64,000 nt of DNA from Deltaproteobacteria bacterium (lineage in GTDB: Bacteria > Myxococcota_A > Polyangia > DRWM01 > JAAZOP01): NCBI GenBank assembly GCA_016218765.1, contig JACRCZ010000123.1:1-64000 (forward strand), read 5' to 3'. Within the stretch, counting starts at the first letter, position 1. Each line of letters starts with the position of its first letter. A program made the position numbers and the translations under genes. The notes below the pieces were generated by a model that did not search any database, had not been told where the DNA came from, and saw nothing but the letters and a program-made list of their open reading frames with translations. Below, one piece after another: positions 34,978 to 43,745 of this stretch.

Positions 34978-35601
34978 CTATGCCTTGCAGGTCGCGTAGC
35001 GGCGGCCGATCTCGGACCAGTCGACGAGGCTCCAGAATGCCTTGACGTACTCGGCGCGGCGGTTCTGGTACTGCAGGTAGTAGGCGTGCTCCCAGACGTC
35101 CAGGCCGAGGAGCGGCGTGCCGGTGGCCTCGATGATCGGGTTGTCCTGGTTGGGCGTGCTGCCGACGGCGATGGTCCCATCGGTGCCGTAGGTGAGCCAG
35201 GCCCAGCCCGAGCCGAAGCGGCCCATCGCCGCCTCCTCGAACTTCGTCTGGAAAGCCTCGAAGGAGCCGAACGTGGTCTCGATCGCCTTCGCGAGGGGGC
35301 CCGTGGGGCGTCCGCCGCCGCGGGGCGCGAGGGACATCCAGAACAGCGAGTGGTTGTAGTGGCCGCCGCCGTTGTTGCGGACGGCCGTCCGCTGCGCCTC
35401 GGGGACCTCCTTCAGATTGCGCAGCAGCCGGACGATTTCCAGCTCGGTCAGCCCGGCCGAGCCCGTGGCCTCGAGGGCCTTGTTCAGATTGGCGACGTAC
35501 GCGGCATGGTGCTTCCCGTGATGGATCTCCATCGTGCGGGCATCGATGTGCGGCTCGAGGGCGTCGAACGCGTACGGCAAGGACGGCAACGTGTGCGGCA
35601 T
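34978..35601 (-). CDS. sodA: Superoxide dismutase, Fe/Mn family (Mn-type residues)
   Basis: SodA dismutates superoxide to hydrogen peroxide and oxygen. The 207-residue product carries the four metal ligands H27, H84 (in [11 protein letters not shown]), D168 and H172 (in DVWEHAYY). Gln152 in STPNQDNP corresponds to the outer-sphere glutamine that marks Mn enzymes rather than Fe enzymes, which carry it in the first helix region. ATG 35601 was chosen because GGGAGG is five bases upstream and [18 protein letters not shown] is the standard N-terminus. There is no signal peptide. It lies downstream of a rubrerythrin-like gene, which fits removal of the peroxide it makes. Confidence 0.95.
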   Translation of the reverse strand: MPHTLPSLPYAFDALEPHIDARTMEIHHGKHHAAYVANLNKALEATGSAGLTELEIVRLLRNLKEVPEAQRTAVRNNGGGHYNHSLFWMSLAPRGGGRPTGPLAKAIETTFGSFEAFQTKFEEAAMGRFGSGWAWLTYGTDGTIAVGSTPNQDNPIIEATGTPLLGLDVWEHAYYLQYQNRRAEYVKAFWSLVDWSEIGRRYATCKA

Positions 35602-35646
35602 GACAACCTCCCGCGCTCCGGAGAGCGCCTGTGATTGAGCGGGCGC

Positions 35647-35664
35647 GGAGACGTCCACGTCTCC
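35647..35664. promoter_or_regulatory. Perfect 18-bp dyad upstream of sodA, candidate operator
   Basis: GGAGACGT (35647-35654) and ACGTCTCC (35657-35664) form an exact inverted repeat with a two-base spacer, 46 bases upstream of the sodA start. A smaller hairpin, GCGCTC/GAGCGC (35613-35628), lies between it and the ribosome-binding site. Position and symmetry suit a dimeric regulator responding to oxidants or metals; the protein is unknown. Confidence 0.45.
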
Positions 35665-35763
35665 TGCGCAACCTGCGCGAAGCGTAGGCACGGATGCGGG
35701 GGAGTCAACGCGGACGGGAGCGGTCGAGGCGACGATCGGGCCGGCGAGGCGCCGCGGGGTCGT

Positions 35764-36219
35764 CTACCCCTCGCGCAGCATCGTCTCGTCGTACTCGGTC
35801 TCGAAGCGCAGCTTGTGGTTGGCTTCCTCGACGGCGAGGGCCTTGAAGGTGTTCTGGAGCGCGACGTCGGCGGTGGCCGCGGCGAGGTCCATGTAGAGTC
35901 TCCAGGCCGCCTTCTCCTTCTTCATGGCGATGATCAGCGCGTCCTGGTAGGTGATGCTCGGCTTGGGCTCGACGTCGACGAGGTAGTCGGAGAGCTGGAG
36001 GTCGAGGACCTTGGTCTCGGCGGGCGCGAGGTGCTTGCCGTTCTTGACGCCGAGGAGCTTCTGCTTGTGACCGGCTTCCTCCTTGGCGAAGTCCTCGAGC
36101 GCCTTCTTCATCCAGGGCTTGTCCACCTTGTGCGAGAGGTCGATGTAGAAATCGTGGGCCTTCTCTTCCTCGGAAATGGCGTAATCCAGGACTTCGTTCA
36201 CGGAACCGAATTTCTTCAT
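35764..36219 (-). CDS. Rubrerythrin/ferritin-like diiron protein
   Basis: This 151-residue four-helix protein has the two ExxH pairs of the ferritin-like diiron family: EEEKAHDFY (E19, H22) and EEAGH (E48, H51) in the first half, and EKAAWRLY (E102) and EEANH (E132, H135) in the second. It lacks the rubredoxin-type CxxC domain of full rubrerythrins. The likely role is peroxide reduction or iron handling. GGAGG upstream supports ATG 36219. It lies 162 bases upstream of sodA on the same strand, so the pair may be co-regulated. Confidence 0.9.
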   Translation of the reverse strand: MKKFGSVNEVLDYAISEEEKAHDFYIDLSHKVDKPWMKKALEDFAKEEAGHKQKLLGVKNGKHLAPAETKVLDLQLSDYLVDVEPKPSITYQDALIIAMKKEKAAWRLYMDLAAATADVALQNTFKALAVEEANHKLRFETEYDETMLREG

Positions 36220-36286
36220 GACGGCTTCCTCCCGCGAGGGAACCCGTAGCACACGCGCCCCGACGACGGCAAGCGCGGCGGACGCG

Positions 36287-38119
36287 TCAGCAGCCGGGGA
36301 CGGAGTCGCAGGAGAGGCCGGCGGTGCACCGCGGCGGGCTGCCCTCGCAGGACGCGGACCCGAGCGGGCAGGTGCAGTCGACGTTGTCGCGCTGGTAGTA
36401 GCTGGCGCCCGTGAGGTAGCTGTCGCAACCGTCGCCGATCCAGTACGAGCCGGGCGGGGGAGCGCCCACGGCCGAGCTGGCCCCGCAGGGACAGCTTCCG
36501 GCGAAGCAGAACGACTCGCATTCGCAGGTCGGCGGGTCGCCGGGCGCGCACTCGCAGGCGCCCTCGAAGCCGCCCGCCACGCGGAAGTACTCCGTGCTCG
36601 TCGAGCACGAGCAGTCCGCGGAGCCCGTGCACCCGGACTCGCACGTTCCGCGGTCGGCGTGCACCGCGCCGCTCGACGGGCAGCGCCAGGCCGTCGCCGG
36701 CGGCTCGCAGCCGCCCCAGGCGCAGGAGCCCGTGCAGGCGCGGGAGCCGTCCAGGCCGCAGCCCGTCGTGCAGCGCTCGCCGGCGCCCGCGCAGCACTCG
36801 AACCCCTCGTCGCACCTCGTGTCGCCGTTGTCGTCCGCGCCGTTGCACGGATCCCCCGTGCCCTCGCACGGACCGAGGCTGCAGTCCGCGCCGCAGGCCC
36901 GGGTTCCGGCGCCGCCCGAGCCGGTCGTGCACGGCTCGCTCGCGCCCCGGCAGCACTCGAACGTCTCGTCGCACGCCGTGTTGCAGTTGTCGTCGCGGCC
37001 GTTGCACGCCTCGACTTCCGGGCCCGCGCAGGCGCGGGCGCAGCACGCGCCGCCGGGACACGGGGTCCCGTCCGCGGCGGCCGTGACGACGCAGCGCAAG
37101 TCGGCGCCGCACGCGTCGTCGGTGCACGGGTTGGCGTCGTCGCAGTCGGACGCTGCGGCGCAGGAACAATCCGCCTCGTCGTCGGTCGTGCCGTCGCAGT
37201 CGTCGTCGACGCCGTCGCAGGTCGCGTCGGTCGCGGCGGGCGGCGTTCGCGGCCGGCAGGTGACCATGCCCCGCGCGCAGACCTCGCCCCGCTCGCACAG
37301 CCCCAGGCCGCAGCGCGACGCGGGCGCGAAGGATTCGTCGGTGGCGCCGTCGCAATCGTCGTCGACGCCGTCGCAGGCCACCTCCGCGGCGGAGCTTCCG
37401 ACACACCCGGTTTCGCAGCCGTTGCCGGCGACGCCGTCGGCGTCGGACCAGCCGGGTTCGCAGGCGAGCGCGCAGACGCCGAGCACGCAGGCCGGACCGG
37501 CATGGGTTCGTGCCGGGCAGGCGTGCCCGCACGCGCCGCAGTGCAGCGGGTCGAAGTCGCGATCGAACGTCTCGTCGGTGAGACCGTCGCAGTCGTCGTC
37601 GGTCCCGTTGCAGAACTCGGGCACGCAGTCCGCGCAGTCGGGATCGGCCGCGTCGGTGCGTCCGTCGCAGTCGTCGTCCAGCCCGTTCGTGCAGTCCGGG
37701 GCGCCGCGGGTCTCCGCACCCGCGGTTCGAGAGCACTCGTACTCGCAGCCGTCGAAGGGCACTCCGTTGGCGTCCACCCAGCCCGCCTCGCAGACCGCCA
37801 CGCAGACGCCGGTGGCGCAGGCGCCCGCGGCGTGGGCGGGCGCGCAGCGGATGCCGCAGTCGCCGCAGTTGTCGCCGTCGGTGCGCGGGTCCACGCAGAC
37901 GCCCAGGCACACCAGGCGCGGCGGGGCACAGGCGCCGCCGTCGCCGTCGATGCCGTCGTCGACGCCCTCGGCCTCGACGACCACGTCGGAACCCCCGTCG
38001 CCGGCGTCGTCCGCCGCGCAGGCGTCGCGGCAGGGATCGCCGCCCGCGCCGGCGGAACAACCCGTCCCCGCGAGCGCGGCCAGGATGAACGGCAGTCCGA
38101 GCGGCGTTCGGCCCATCAT
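36287..38119 (-). CDS. MopE-like Cys-rich lipoprotein
   Basis: This 610-residue probable lipoprotein (signal ALAGTGC) has an Asp/Gly linker and then about six MopE-type motifs (CNGxDDDCDGxTD and variants) mixed with CGxCGxxC and CGADC repeats; about one residue in ten is Cys. Of the two adjacent ATG codons (38119 and 38116), the first has GGAGG with a normal spacer. It is similar in style to the protein at 15758 but lacks FG-GAP repeats. MopE relatives bind copper or calcium; a metal-binding surface role is inferred. Confidence 0.82.
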   Translation of the reverse strand: MMGRTPLGLPFILAALAGTGCSAGAGGDPCRDACAADDAGDGGSDVVVEAEGVDDGIDGDGGACAPPRLVCLGVCVDPRTDGDNCGDCGIRCAPAHAAGACATGVCVAVCEAGWVDANGVPFDGCEYECSRTAGAETRGAPDCTNGLDDDCDGRTDAADPDCADCVPEFCNGTDDDCDGLTDETFDRDFDPLHCGACGHACPARTHAGPACVLGVCALACEPGWSDADGVAGNGCETGCVGSSAAEVACDGVDDDCDGATDESFAPASRCGLGLCERGEVCARGMVTCRPRTPPAATDATCDGVDDDCDGTTDDEADCSCAAASDCDDANPCTDDACGADLRCVVTAAADGTPCPGGACCARACAGPEVEACNGRDDNCNTACDETFECCRGASEPCTTGSGGAGTRACGADCSLGPCEGTGDPCNGADDNGDTRCDEGFECCAGAGERCTTGCGLDGSRACTGSCAWGGCEPPATAWRCPSSGAVHADRGTCESGCTGSADCSCSTSTEYFRVAGGFEGACECAPGDPPTCECESFCFAGSCPCGASSAVGAPPPGSYWIGDGCDSYLTGASYYQRDNVDCTCPLGSASCEGSPPRCTAGLSCDSVPGC

Positions 38120-38303
38120 CCCGTCACCTCCGGTCCGATGCGACGGACGCTGGGAGCATACCGCGTCCGTCGCACGCGAGGAAAGGACGGCCGGCGAGCG
38201 GGGGTTCGTCCCCGGGCTGGATCCTCCCGGGTGGACGGACGTATCGTGCCGGCTGGAAGCGCCGCGGGATTCCCCGCGGCGGATGGTGGAAGGAGGCACG
38301 AGC

Positions 38304-40493
38304 ATGCGAGCGGGGTCGAGGTCCATCTTGATCGGGCCGGCGGCTGCGACGCTGGCGATCCTGGTCCTGGGTGCGGGAACGTCCTGCAAGAAGAAGGCGC
38401 CGGAGGCGCCCCAGGTGGCCGCCGAGCTGCCGGTGCAGCGGGTCGTCTTGTACCGCAACGGCGTCGGCTACTTCGAGCGCGCCGGAAAGGTGACCGGCGA
38501 CGAGATCCATTTCAAGGTGCGCGAGCACCAGGTAGGCGACTTCCTCGCCTCGCTCGCCGTCGTCGCGCGCGACGGCAAGCCGGTCGAGTTCGTCTCCTTC
38601 CCGATCAAGAAGGAGGAGAAGGAGAAGGACGAGGAGCCGCCGCGCTGCCCGTATCCGTATCCGTATCCGTATCCGCCCCTGGGCGCGACGTGTCCGGGAG
38701 ACGTGCCCCCGCCGGACGACGGGGAGGAGGAGGAGGAGGAGGAGGACGTCGTCGACGTCGTCGTGAAGCTGCAGGGCGGCACGGCCGAGCACGACGTGGT
38801 CGTCGCCTACGTCGTGGAGTCGCCGGTCTGGCGGCCGACCTACCGCATCGTGCTCGACGAGAAGGGCAAGAAGGCGCTGCTCCAGGGCTGGGCCGTCGTC
38901 CAGAACCTGTCGGGCGAGGACTGGAAGGACGTGTGGCTGACGGTCACCGAAGGGGCGCCGCTGACCTTCCGTGCGGACCTGGGCAACCCGTACATTCCGA
39001 GGCGGCCGCTGGTGACCGATCGGGGCGAGGTCGTCCAGGCGGCCGTGGCGTCGTCGGTTTCCGTCTCGGAGGAGGTCCGGGCCCGGATGCAGGAGATGAC
39101 GGAGACGGAGGAGGAGGGCGGGACCGGCGTCGGCTGGGGCGACGAGGGGAAGATGGGCCTCCGGGACGGGGCCGACGTGGACCGCATGGCGGGCATCGGG
39201 GCCTACGGCGGCGCCCCGCCGGCCGCTGCCGAGCCGTCGGCGTGGAACGGCGTGATGGCGCCCGGGGGCTACGACATGCCGGACGACCAGGCGGCGCCCG
39301 CAGCGCCGGCGCCTCCTCCTCCCCCGGTCGGACTCTCCGCCTCCGGGGCGCAGGCCAGCCTCGCGCTCCTGGCGCTCGGCGCCGAGGAGGGCGGCATCAC
39401 GACGTACGCCTCGCCGGTGCCGATCACGGTGCTGGACGAGGCATCGACGATGGTCTCGATCATCAACCAGCCGGTCGAGGCGACCGACACGCTGCTGTAC
39501 CGTCCCGACTCCGGCGTGCCGGCTTCCGCGCTGCATCCCTTCCGGGTGGTGCGCTTCACCAACCAGGCGGGCGTGACGCTGGAGCGGGGTCCGGTGGCGA
39601 TCTTCGGCACCGAGCGTTTCCTCGGGCAGGGGCTGCTCGAGCCGCTGCCGATGGGCGCCACGACCTCGATCCCGTACGCGCTCGAGCGGGGGATGACGGT
39701 TTCCGTCGAGAGCGGCTCGGACGTGGAGGAGGCGCGGCTGGTGAAGCTGCTGCGCGGCGTGCTTACGGTGAAGCGGTACTCGCTGCGCAAGACGAAGTAC
39801 GTGGTGCAGAACCTGACCGACCACGCGGGCACGCTGTACCTGCAGCACAGCCGCTGGTCGGGGTGGGAGCTGCGCACGTGGCCGAAGGGCTCCGAGGAGG
39901 TCGACCCGCTGACGGCGATCTTCCCGATCGAGTTCCCGGCGCAGGGCAAGGCCGAGCTGGAGATCGTGGAGCGCTCGCCCACCCTCCAGACGGTGCAGAT
40001 CCTGACGGAGGAGGCGGCCACGGCGGTGCGGCTGTACCTGGAAGGCCCGGCGGTGGACGCGGTGGCCGGTCCCGCGTTGCGCAAGGCGCTCGACCTGCGC
40101 GAGCAGATCGCGAAGATCGATCTCGACATCTCCCGCTTCACCGCGGAGCGGGACGAGGTCTCGGCGGCGACCTACGAGGTGCAGAACAACCTGTACGCGA
40201 TCGAAGGGATCCAGCGGGCGGGCGACCTGCGGACGCGGCTGACGACCCGGCTGGAGGAGCTGCACAAGCGGTACGCCGAGCTGCAGACGCAGATCATCGA
40301 TCTCACCTCGCAGCGCGGCGAGCTGATGGTCGAGCTGACCGAGGCGCTGCGCGACGTGACGCTGGAAGTGCCCGACGAGCCGGCGGCCGCGCCCGGAGGC
40401 GCGGGCGGTGCGGCAGCGCCGGCCGAGCCGTCCGCCGCGCCCGCTCCGTCCGCGCCCACGTCCGCCCCGCCGCCGGCCGCGCCGACGCCGTAG
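38304..40493 (+). CDS. DUF4139-type lipoprotein with Pro/Tyr and Glu runs
   Basis: This 729-residue exported protein starts with a signal ending AGTSC. Its N-terminal region (LPVQRVVLYRNGVGYFERAG) and the later YVVESPVWRPTYRIVL and YVVQNLTDHAGTLYLQHSRWSGWEL match the DUF4140/DUF4139 architecture, known as mucoidy-like proteins of unknown biochemical role. Between them lie a Tyr-Pro repeat (about residues 116-124), a run of seven Glu, and a long Gly/Ala/Pro linker. The C-terminal 150 residues are a coiled coil, then a Pro/Ala tail. AGGAGGCACGAGC precedes ATG 38304. Confidence 0.8.
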   Translation: MRAGSRSILIGPAAATLAILVLGAGTSCKKKAPEAPQVAAELPVQRVVLYRNGVGYFERAGKVTGDEIHFKVREHQVGDFLASLAVVARDGKPVEFVSFPIKKEEKEKDEEPPRCPYPYPYPYPPLGATCPGDVPPPDDGEEEEEEEDVVDVVVKLQGGTAEHDVVVAYVVESPVWRPTYRIVLDEKGKKALLQGWAVVQNLSGEDWKDVWLTVTEGAPLTFRADLGNPYIPRRPLVTDRGEVVQAAVASSVSVSEEVRARMQEMTETEEEGGTGVGWGDEGKMGLRDGADVDRMAGIGAYGGAPPAAAEPSAWNGVMAPGGYDMPDDQAAPAAPAPPPPPVGLSASGAQASLALLALGAEEGGITTYASPVPITVLDEASTMVSIINQPVEATDTLLYRPDSGVPASALHPFRVVRFTNQAGVTLERGPVAIFGTERFLGQGLLEPLPMGATTSIPYALERGMTVSVESGSDVEEARLVKLLRGVLTVKRYSLRKTKYVVQNLTDHAGTLYLQHSRWSGWELRTWPKGSEEVDPLTAIFPIEFPAQGKAELEIVERSPTLQTVQILTEEAATAVRLYLEGPAVDAVAGPALRKALDLREQIAKIDLDISRFTAERDEVSAATYEVQNNLYAIEGIQRAGDLRTRLTTRLEELHKRYAELQTQIIDLTSQRGELMVELTEALRDVTLEVPDEPAAAPGGAGGAAAPAEPSAAPAPSAPTSAPPPAAPTP

Positions 40494-40644
40494 ACGCGTC
40501 CGTGCCGGCCTGCCGCTTGCGCCCTTCCGGATGAACCGCGCCGGCCCGCCGTAGACCGGACGCCGCCATCGGCCGTAAGGGACGCCGCCCGTCGCGCGGG
40601 GCGGCGGTCCGTGCTAACGTCGCGACCGACGTGGAGGAGCAGAA

Positions 40645-41331
40645 ATGCAGCAAGCGACATTCGCTCGAGCCGGCATGCTCGCCGCCGTCCTGGCCACCTT
40701 GGGCTGCGGCTCCCGCTCGACGCCGACCGGCAGTCCGGAACCGACCTACGAGACCGCGGACGTCGGCGTCTACACCGGTGGTTGGCACGGCGGACCGCTC
40801 GATGCCGGGGCGCCTGCGGCCGACGGGGACGAGGGCGCGGTTCCCGGCACGGCGGGGGCGCTGGAGCCGTGCGCCGCCGGGACCGGCTGCGGCCGGCTGA
40901 CGACGACCTCGTCGTACTGCGGCGGGCCGCAGCCGCCGCAGGAGCTGCTCGACGACTTGGCGACGCCGCGGCCCGCCGGCGGCATGTCGCTCGTGGTTTC
41001 TCCGGGTGGCGCCTACGACCCGTCGCAGCCGGAGACCACGCGGCTGACGACGGACGGCGACGGGCGGTTCTCGTTCGCCGCTGCCGCGGGAACCTACTGC
41101 ATCGTGGTCATCGCCAAGGCCGATTTCCTCGGCCCGCAGGGCGATCCGGCAGCGGGCGAGGCGATTCCCGTACCGTCGTTCGCTCCCGGGGTCGCCGAGT
41201 GCATGGACCAGTGGGCTCGGACTTGTGATGGTGTCGTGACCGTGGGCGACGCGCCCGTAGCGGCGACCGAGTTCAACATCCCGTACGGGTGCTCGGAGAA
41301 TCCCTGCATCCCTGCGGTGCCGTATCCCTAG
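40645..41331 (+). CDS. Small lipoprotein, function unknown
   Basis: This 228-residue protein has a short signal (AGMLAAVLATLGC). It contains six or more later cysteines and a segment (SLVVSPGGAYDPSQPET to TDGDGRFSFAAAAGTYCIVVI) like a carboxypeptidase-regulatory beta-sandwich, in which a set of strands precedes F-x-F-x-x-x-x-G-x-Y. GGAGG (40633-40637) lies seven bases before the ATG. It may begin a four-gene run with the papain-like, permease and following lipoprotein genes. Confidence 0.72.
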   Translation: MQQATFARAGMLAAVLATLGCGSRSTPTGSPEPTYETADVGVYTGGWHGGPLDAGAPAADGDEGAVPGTAGALEPCAAGTGCGRLTTTSSYCGGPQPPQELLDDLATPRPAGGMSLVVSPGGAYDPSQPETTRLTTDGDGRFSFAAAAGTYCIVVIAKADFLGPQGDPAAGEAIPVPSFAPGVAECMDQWARTCDGVVTVGDAPVAATEFNIPYGCSENPCIPAVPYP

Positions 41332-41343
41332 ATCGAGTCGCGC

Positions 41344-42426
41344 ATGAACGGAGTCGCCCCGGCCTCAGGCTTCCGTCACGGGCGAGCGGAGCTTGCCCCT
41401 GGCATCCATCCCCGGTTGCCTGCCTTGGGACTGATCGTCGTGATCGCCTGCGGTTGTCCCGCCGCGCGGCCGCTTCCGGTCGGGGTGCGCACGGCGACCC
41501 CCCGGCCGGTGATCGTCACGCGCGTGGCCGCGCCCGGGCCGGATCGCGGCGGCGTGCCGGTCGTCCGGGCGTCGCCGGCACCAGCAGCGCCCGAGGTGCG
41601 CGCGGTCGCGGGCTGGACGGTCGATCTGCGGCAGCACCTGTTGCCCCCGATCGACCAGAGCGGCCGCTCGACCTGCAACTCCTTCGCGGCCACGGCGCTG
41701 CTGGAGTTCCTGGTCGGGCGGGCCACGGGCGCCACGCCGGATTTCTCGGAGAACTGGAACTACTACGTCGGCCGGACCGAGACCCTGGACACGCCGTACC
41801 TGCGGAGCATGTACGCGGGCCAGGACGGACTGGCGGGGTTTCTCGCGGTCGAGGCGTACGAGCGGTCGGGTCCGGTGGCGGAGGAGGATTGGCCGTACGA
41901 GACGCGGAGCCCGATGCAGCTCGGCGAGCGCGGCTGCCGGGACTCCGACGGTGCGGACGTTCCCGACGAGTGTTTCACCGGCAAGCCGCCGGGCGGCCTC
42001 GAGCCGCTGGGCTACCGCTTGCGGATGGAGTTCGTGCCGCGCGCGGAGATCGGCTCGTTCCTGGTCGCCGAGCAGCGGCCGGTGGTGATGAACATCTACG
42101 CCTACGACGTGTGGGACGACTCGGGCGCGATGATCCGGATGCCGACGGTGTCCGAGGCGGCGGCGTGTGCCGACCGCGGGGTCGGCTGTACGGGGCACAC
42201 CGTGCTGCTGGTCGGCTGGGACGAGGCGACGCGCACGTTCCTGTTCCGCAACTCGGTCGGCGCGTCATGGGGCGACGGCGGCTACGGGACACTGGCGGAG
42301 CGGTTCGTCCTGGAGCACTGCGAAGCGTGCTACTGGCTGGAGCAGCTCGACGAGCTCGGCGCGGAGGACCGCGCCTTCGTCGAGCAGGCCGCGCAGGGGG
42401 TGTCCGGGGTGCTGGTCGAGGACTGA
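41344..42426 (+). CDS. Papain-like (C1) cysteine peptidase, exported
   Basis: This 360-residue protein is a C1-family cysteine peptidase with Q105 (oxyanion), C111 in STCNSF, H285 in GCTGHTVLLVGWD and N303 in FRNSVGASWGDGGYG. The usual CGSCWAF around the cysteine is replaced by STCNSFAA, seen in some bacterial members. A hydrophobic segment (about 26-38, LPALGLIVVIACGC) suggests a lipoprotein signal after an Arg-containing N-terminus; the exact start is uncertain because no strong ribosome-binding site precedes ATG 41344. It lies 12 bases after the previous lipoprotein gene. Confidence 0.82.
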   Translation: MNGVAPASGFRHGRAELAPGIHPRLPALGLIVVIACGCPAARPLPVGVRTATPRPVIVTRVAAPGPDRGGVPVVRASPAPAAPEVRAVAGWTVDLRQHLLPPIDQSGRSTCNSFAATALLEFLVGRATGATPDFSENWNYYVGRTETLDTPYLRSMYAGQDGLAGFLAVEAYERSGPVAEEDWPYETRSPMQLGERGCRDSDGADVPDECFTGKPPGGLEPLGYRLRMEFVPRAEIGSFLVAEQRPVVMNIYAYDVWDDSGAMIRMPTVSEAAACADRGVGCTGHTVLLVGWDEATRTFLFRNSVGASWGDGGYGTLAERFVLEHCEACYWLEQLDELGAEDRAFVEQAAQGVSGVLVED

Positions 42427-42435
42427 CGGATCCCG

Positions 42436-43680
42436 ATGACCACGCTTGTCGTCCTGATCTTCGCGCTGACCTACGTGCTGATCGCCGCCGCTCGCCGGAT
42501 GCGCTGGCTGCCGATCGGGCGACCCGCCAGCGCGCTCTTGGGCGCCGTGCTGGTCGTCGCCGTAGGCGGGCTTACGCCTCACGAGAGCTACGAGGCGATC
42601 GACCACGACACGATCGTGCTGCTGCTCGGGATGATGCTGCTGACCGCGTACCTGGACCGCGCGTCGTTCTTCGAGGTGCTCGCGCGGCAGGTGATCCGGC
42701 TGGGTGGGACCCCGGTCGGGATCCTGATGGCGGTCGGCGCGCTGTCCGGCGTCCTTTCGGCGTTCCTGGTCAACGACGCGGTGTGCCTCTTCCTGACGCC
42801 GGTGGTGGTCGCGACGTGCCGGCGTGCGCGGCTGCCCTTCGGGCCGTTCCTGATCGCCGTCGCCACCTGCGCCAACCTCGGCTCCGCCGCGACGCTGGTC
42901 GGGAACCCGCAGAACATGATCATCGGCAGTCTGAGCGGCTACGGCTTCACTGCCTTCCTGGTGCGGGCCGCGCCCGCCGCGCTCCTCGCCCTGCTGCTCA
43001 ACCTGCTGCTGCTGCGGCTGTACTACCGCCGCTCGCTCCCGCCGCGAATCGACCCCGTCGAGGACGCGCCGGCGGCGTTCCCCGACCGCGGGAAGCTCGT
43101 GCTGACCGGCGTGGTGACGGTCGGGATCGTCGCCGGCTTTTTTCTCGGTGGGCACCTGGGCTACACGAGTCTGGCCGGCGTCCTGGTGTTGATCCTCGCC
43201 GACCGCCGCAATCCGCAAGAAACCTTCGCGCGGGTCGACTGGCCGCTGCTTGTCTTCTTCTGCGGCCTGTTCGTCGTCGTCGCGGCGTTGCGCAAGACCG
43301 GCCTCGTCGACGACGCGTGGGGTGCGGCGCGCCCGTACCTGGGGTTCGACACGGCCGGCGGGGTGGCCGGGTTCACCGCCGCGATGACCGCGGGCTCGAA
43401 TCTCGTCTCCAACGTCCCGATGGTCCTGCTCGCGGGGCCGCACCTCTCCGCCGTGGGCGAGCCGTCGTTGGGGTGGGTGCTGCTGGCGTTCATCACGACC
43501 GTCGCCGGCAACCTGACGCTGGTGGGCTCGGTGGCGAACATCATCGTCGCCGAGTCGGCCCGCGAACACTACGCGCTCGGCTTCCGCGAGTACCTGCGTT
43601 TCGGGTTGGTCTCCACGGCGCTCGTGCTCGCAGCGGGCGTTCCCGCGGTGTGGCTCACCTGGCGGCTGTTGGGGGTGTGA
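42436..43680 (+). CDS. SLC13/ArsB-NhaD-type anion transporter
   Basis: This 414-residue membrane protein has about eleven hydrophobic helices and two inverted halves. Conserved family segments are FLVNDAVCLFLTPVVVA, ANLGSAATLVGNPQN in the first half and AAMTAGSNLVSNVPMVLL with VAGNLTLVGSVANIIVAE in the second. The SNxxT/NPQN pair is characteristic of the ion transporter superfamily that includes ArsB, NhaD and dicarboxylate carriers. The substrate cannot be told from sequence. It begins nine bases after the papain-like gene. Confidence 0.9.
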   Translation: MTTLVVLIFALTYVLIAAARRMRWLPIGRPASALLGAVLVVAVGGLTPHESYEAIDHDTIVLLLGMMLLTAYLDRASFFEVLARQVIRLGGTPVGILMAVGALSGVLSAFLVNDAVCLFLTPVVVATCRRARLPFGPFLIAVATCANLGSAATLVGNPQNMIIGSLSGYGFTAFLVRAAPAALLALLLNLLLLRLYYRRSLPPRIDPVEDAPAAFPDRGKLVLTGVVTVGIVAGFFLGGHLGYTSLAGVLVLILADRRNPQETFARVDWPLLVFFCGLFVVVAALRKTGLVDDAWGAARPYLGFDTAGGVAGFTAAMTAGSNLVSNVPMVLLAGPHLSAVGEPSLGWVLLAFITTVAGNLTLVGSVANIIVAESAREHYALGFREYLRFGLVSTALVLAAGVPAVWLTWRLLGV

Positions 43681-43745
43681 GGCCGGCAGCGTTGCGCGCG
43701 AGAGTATGCGGCGATAGGGTGTGCCGGCACGAAGGGGAGGGCGCG

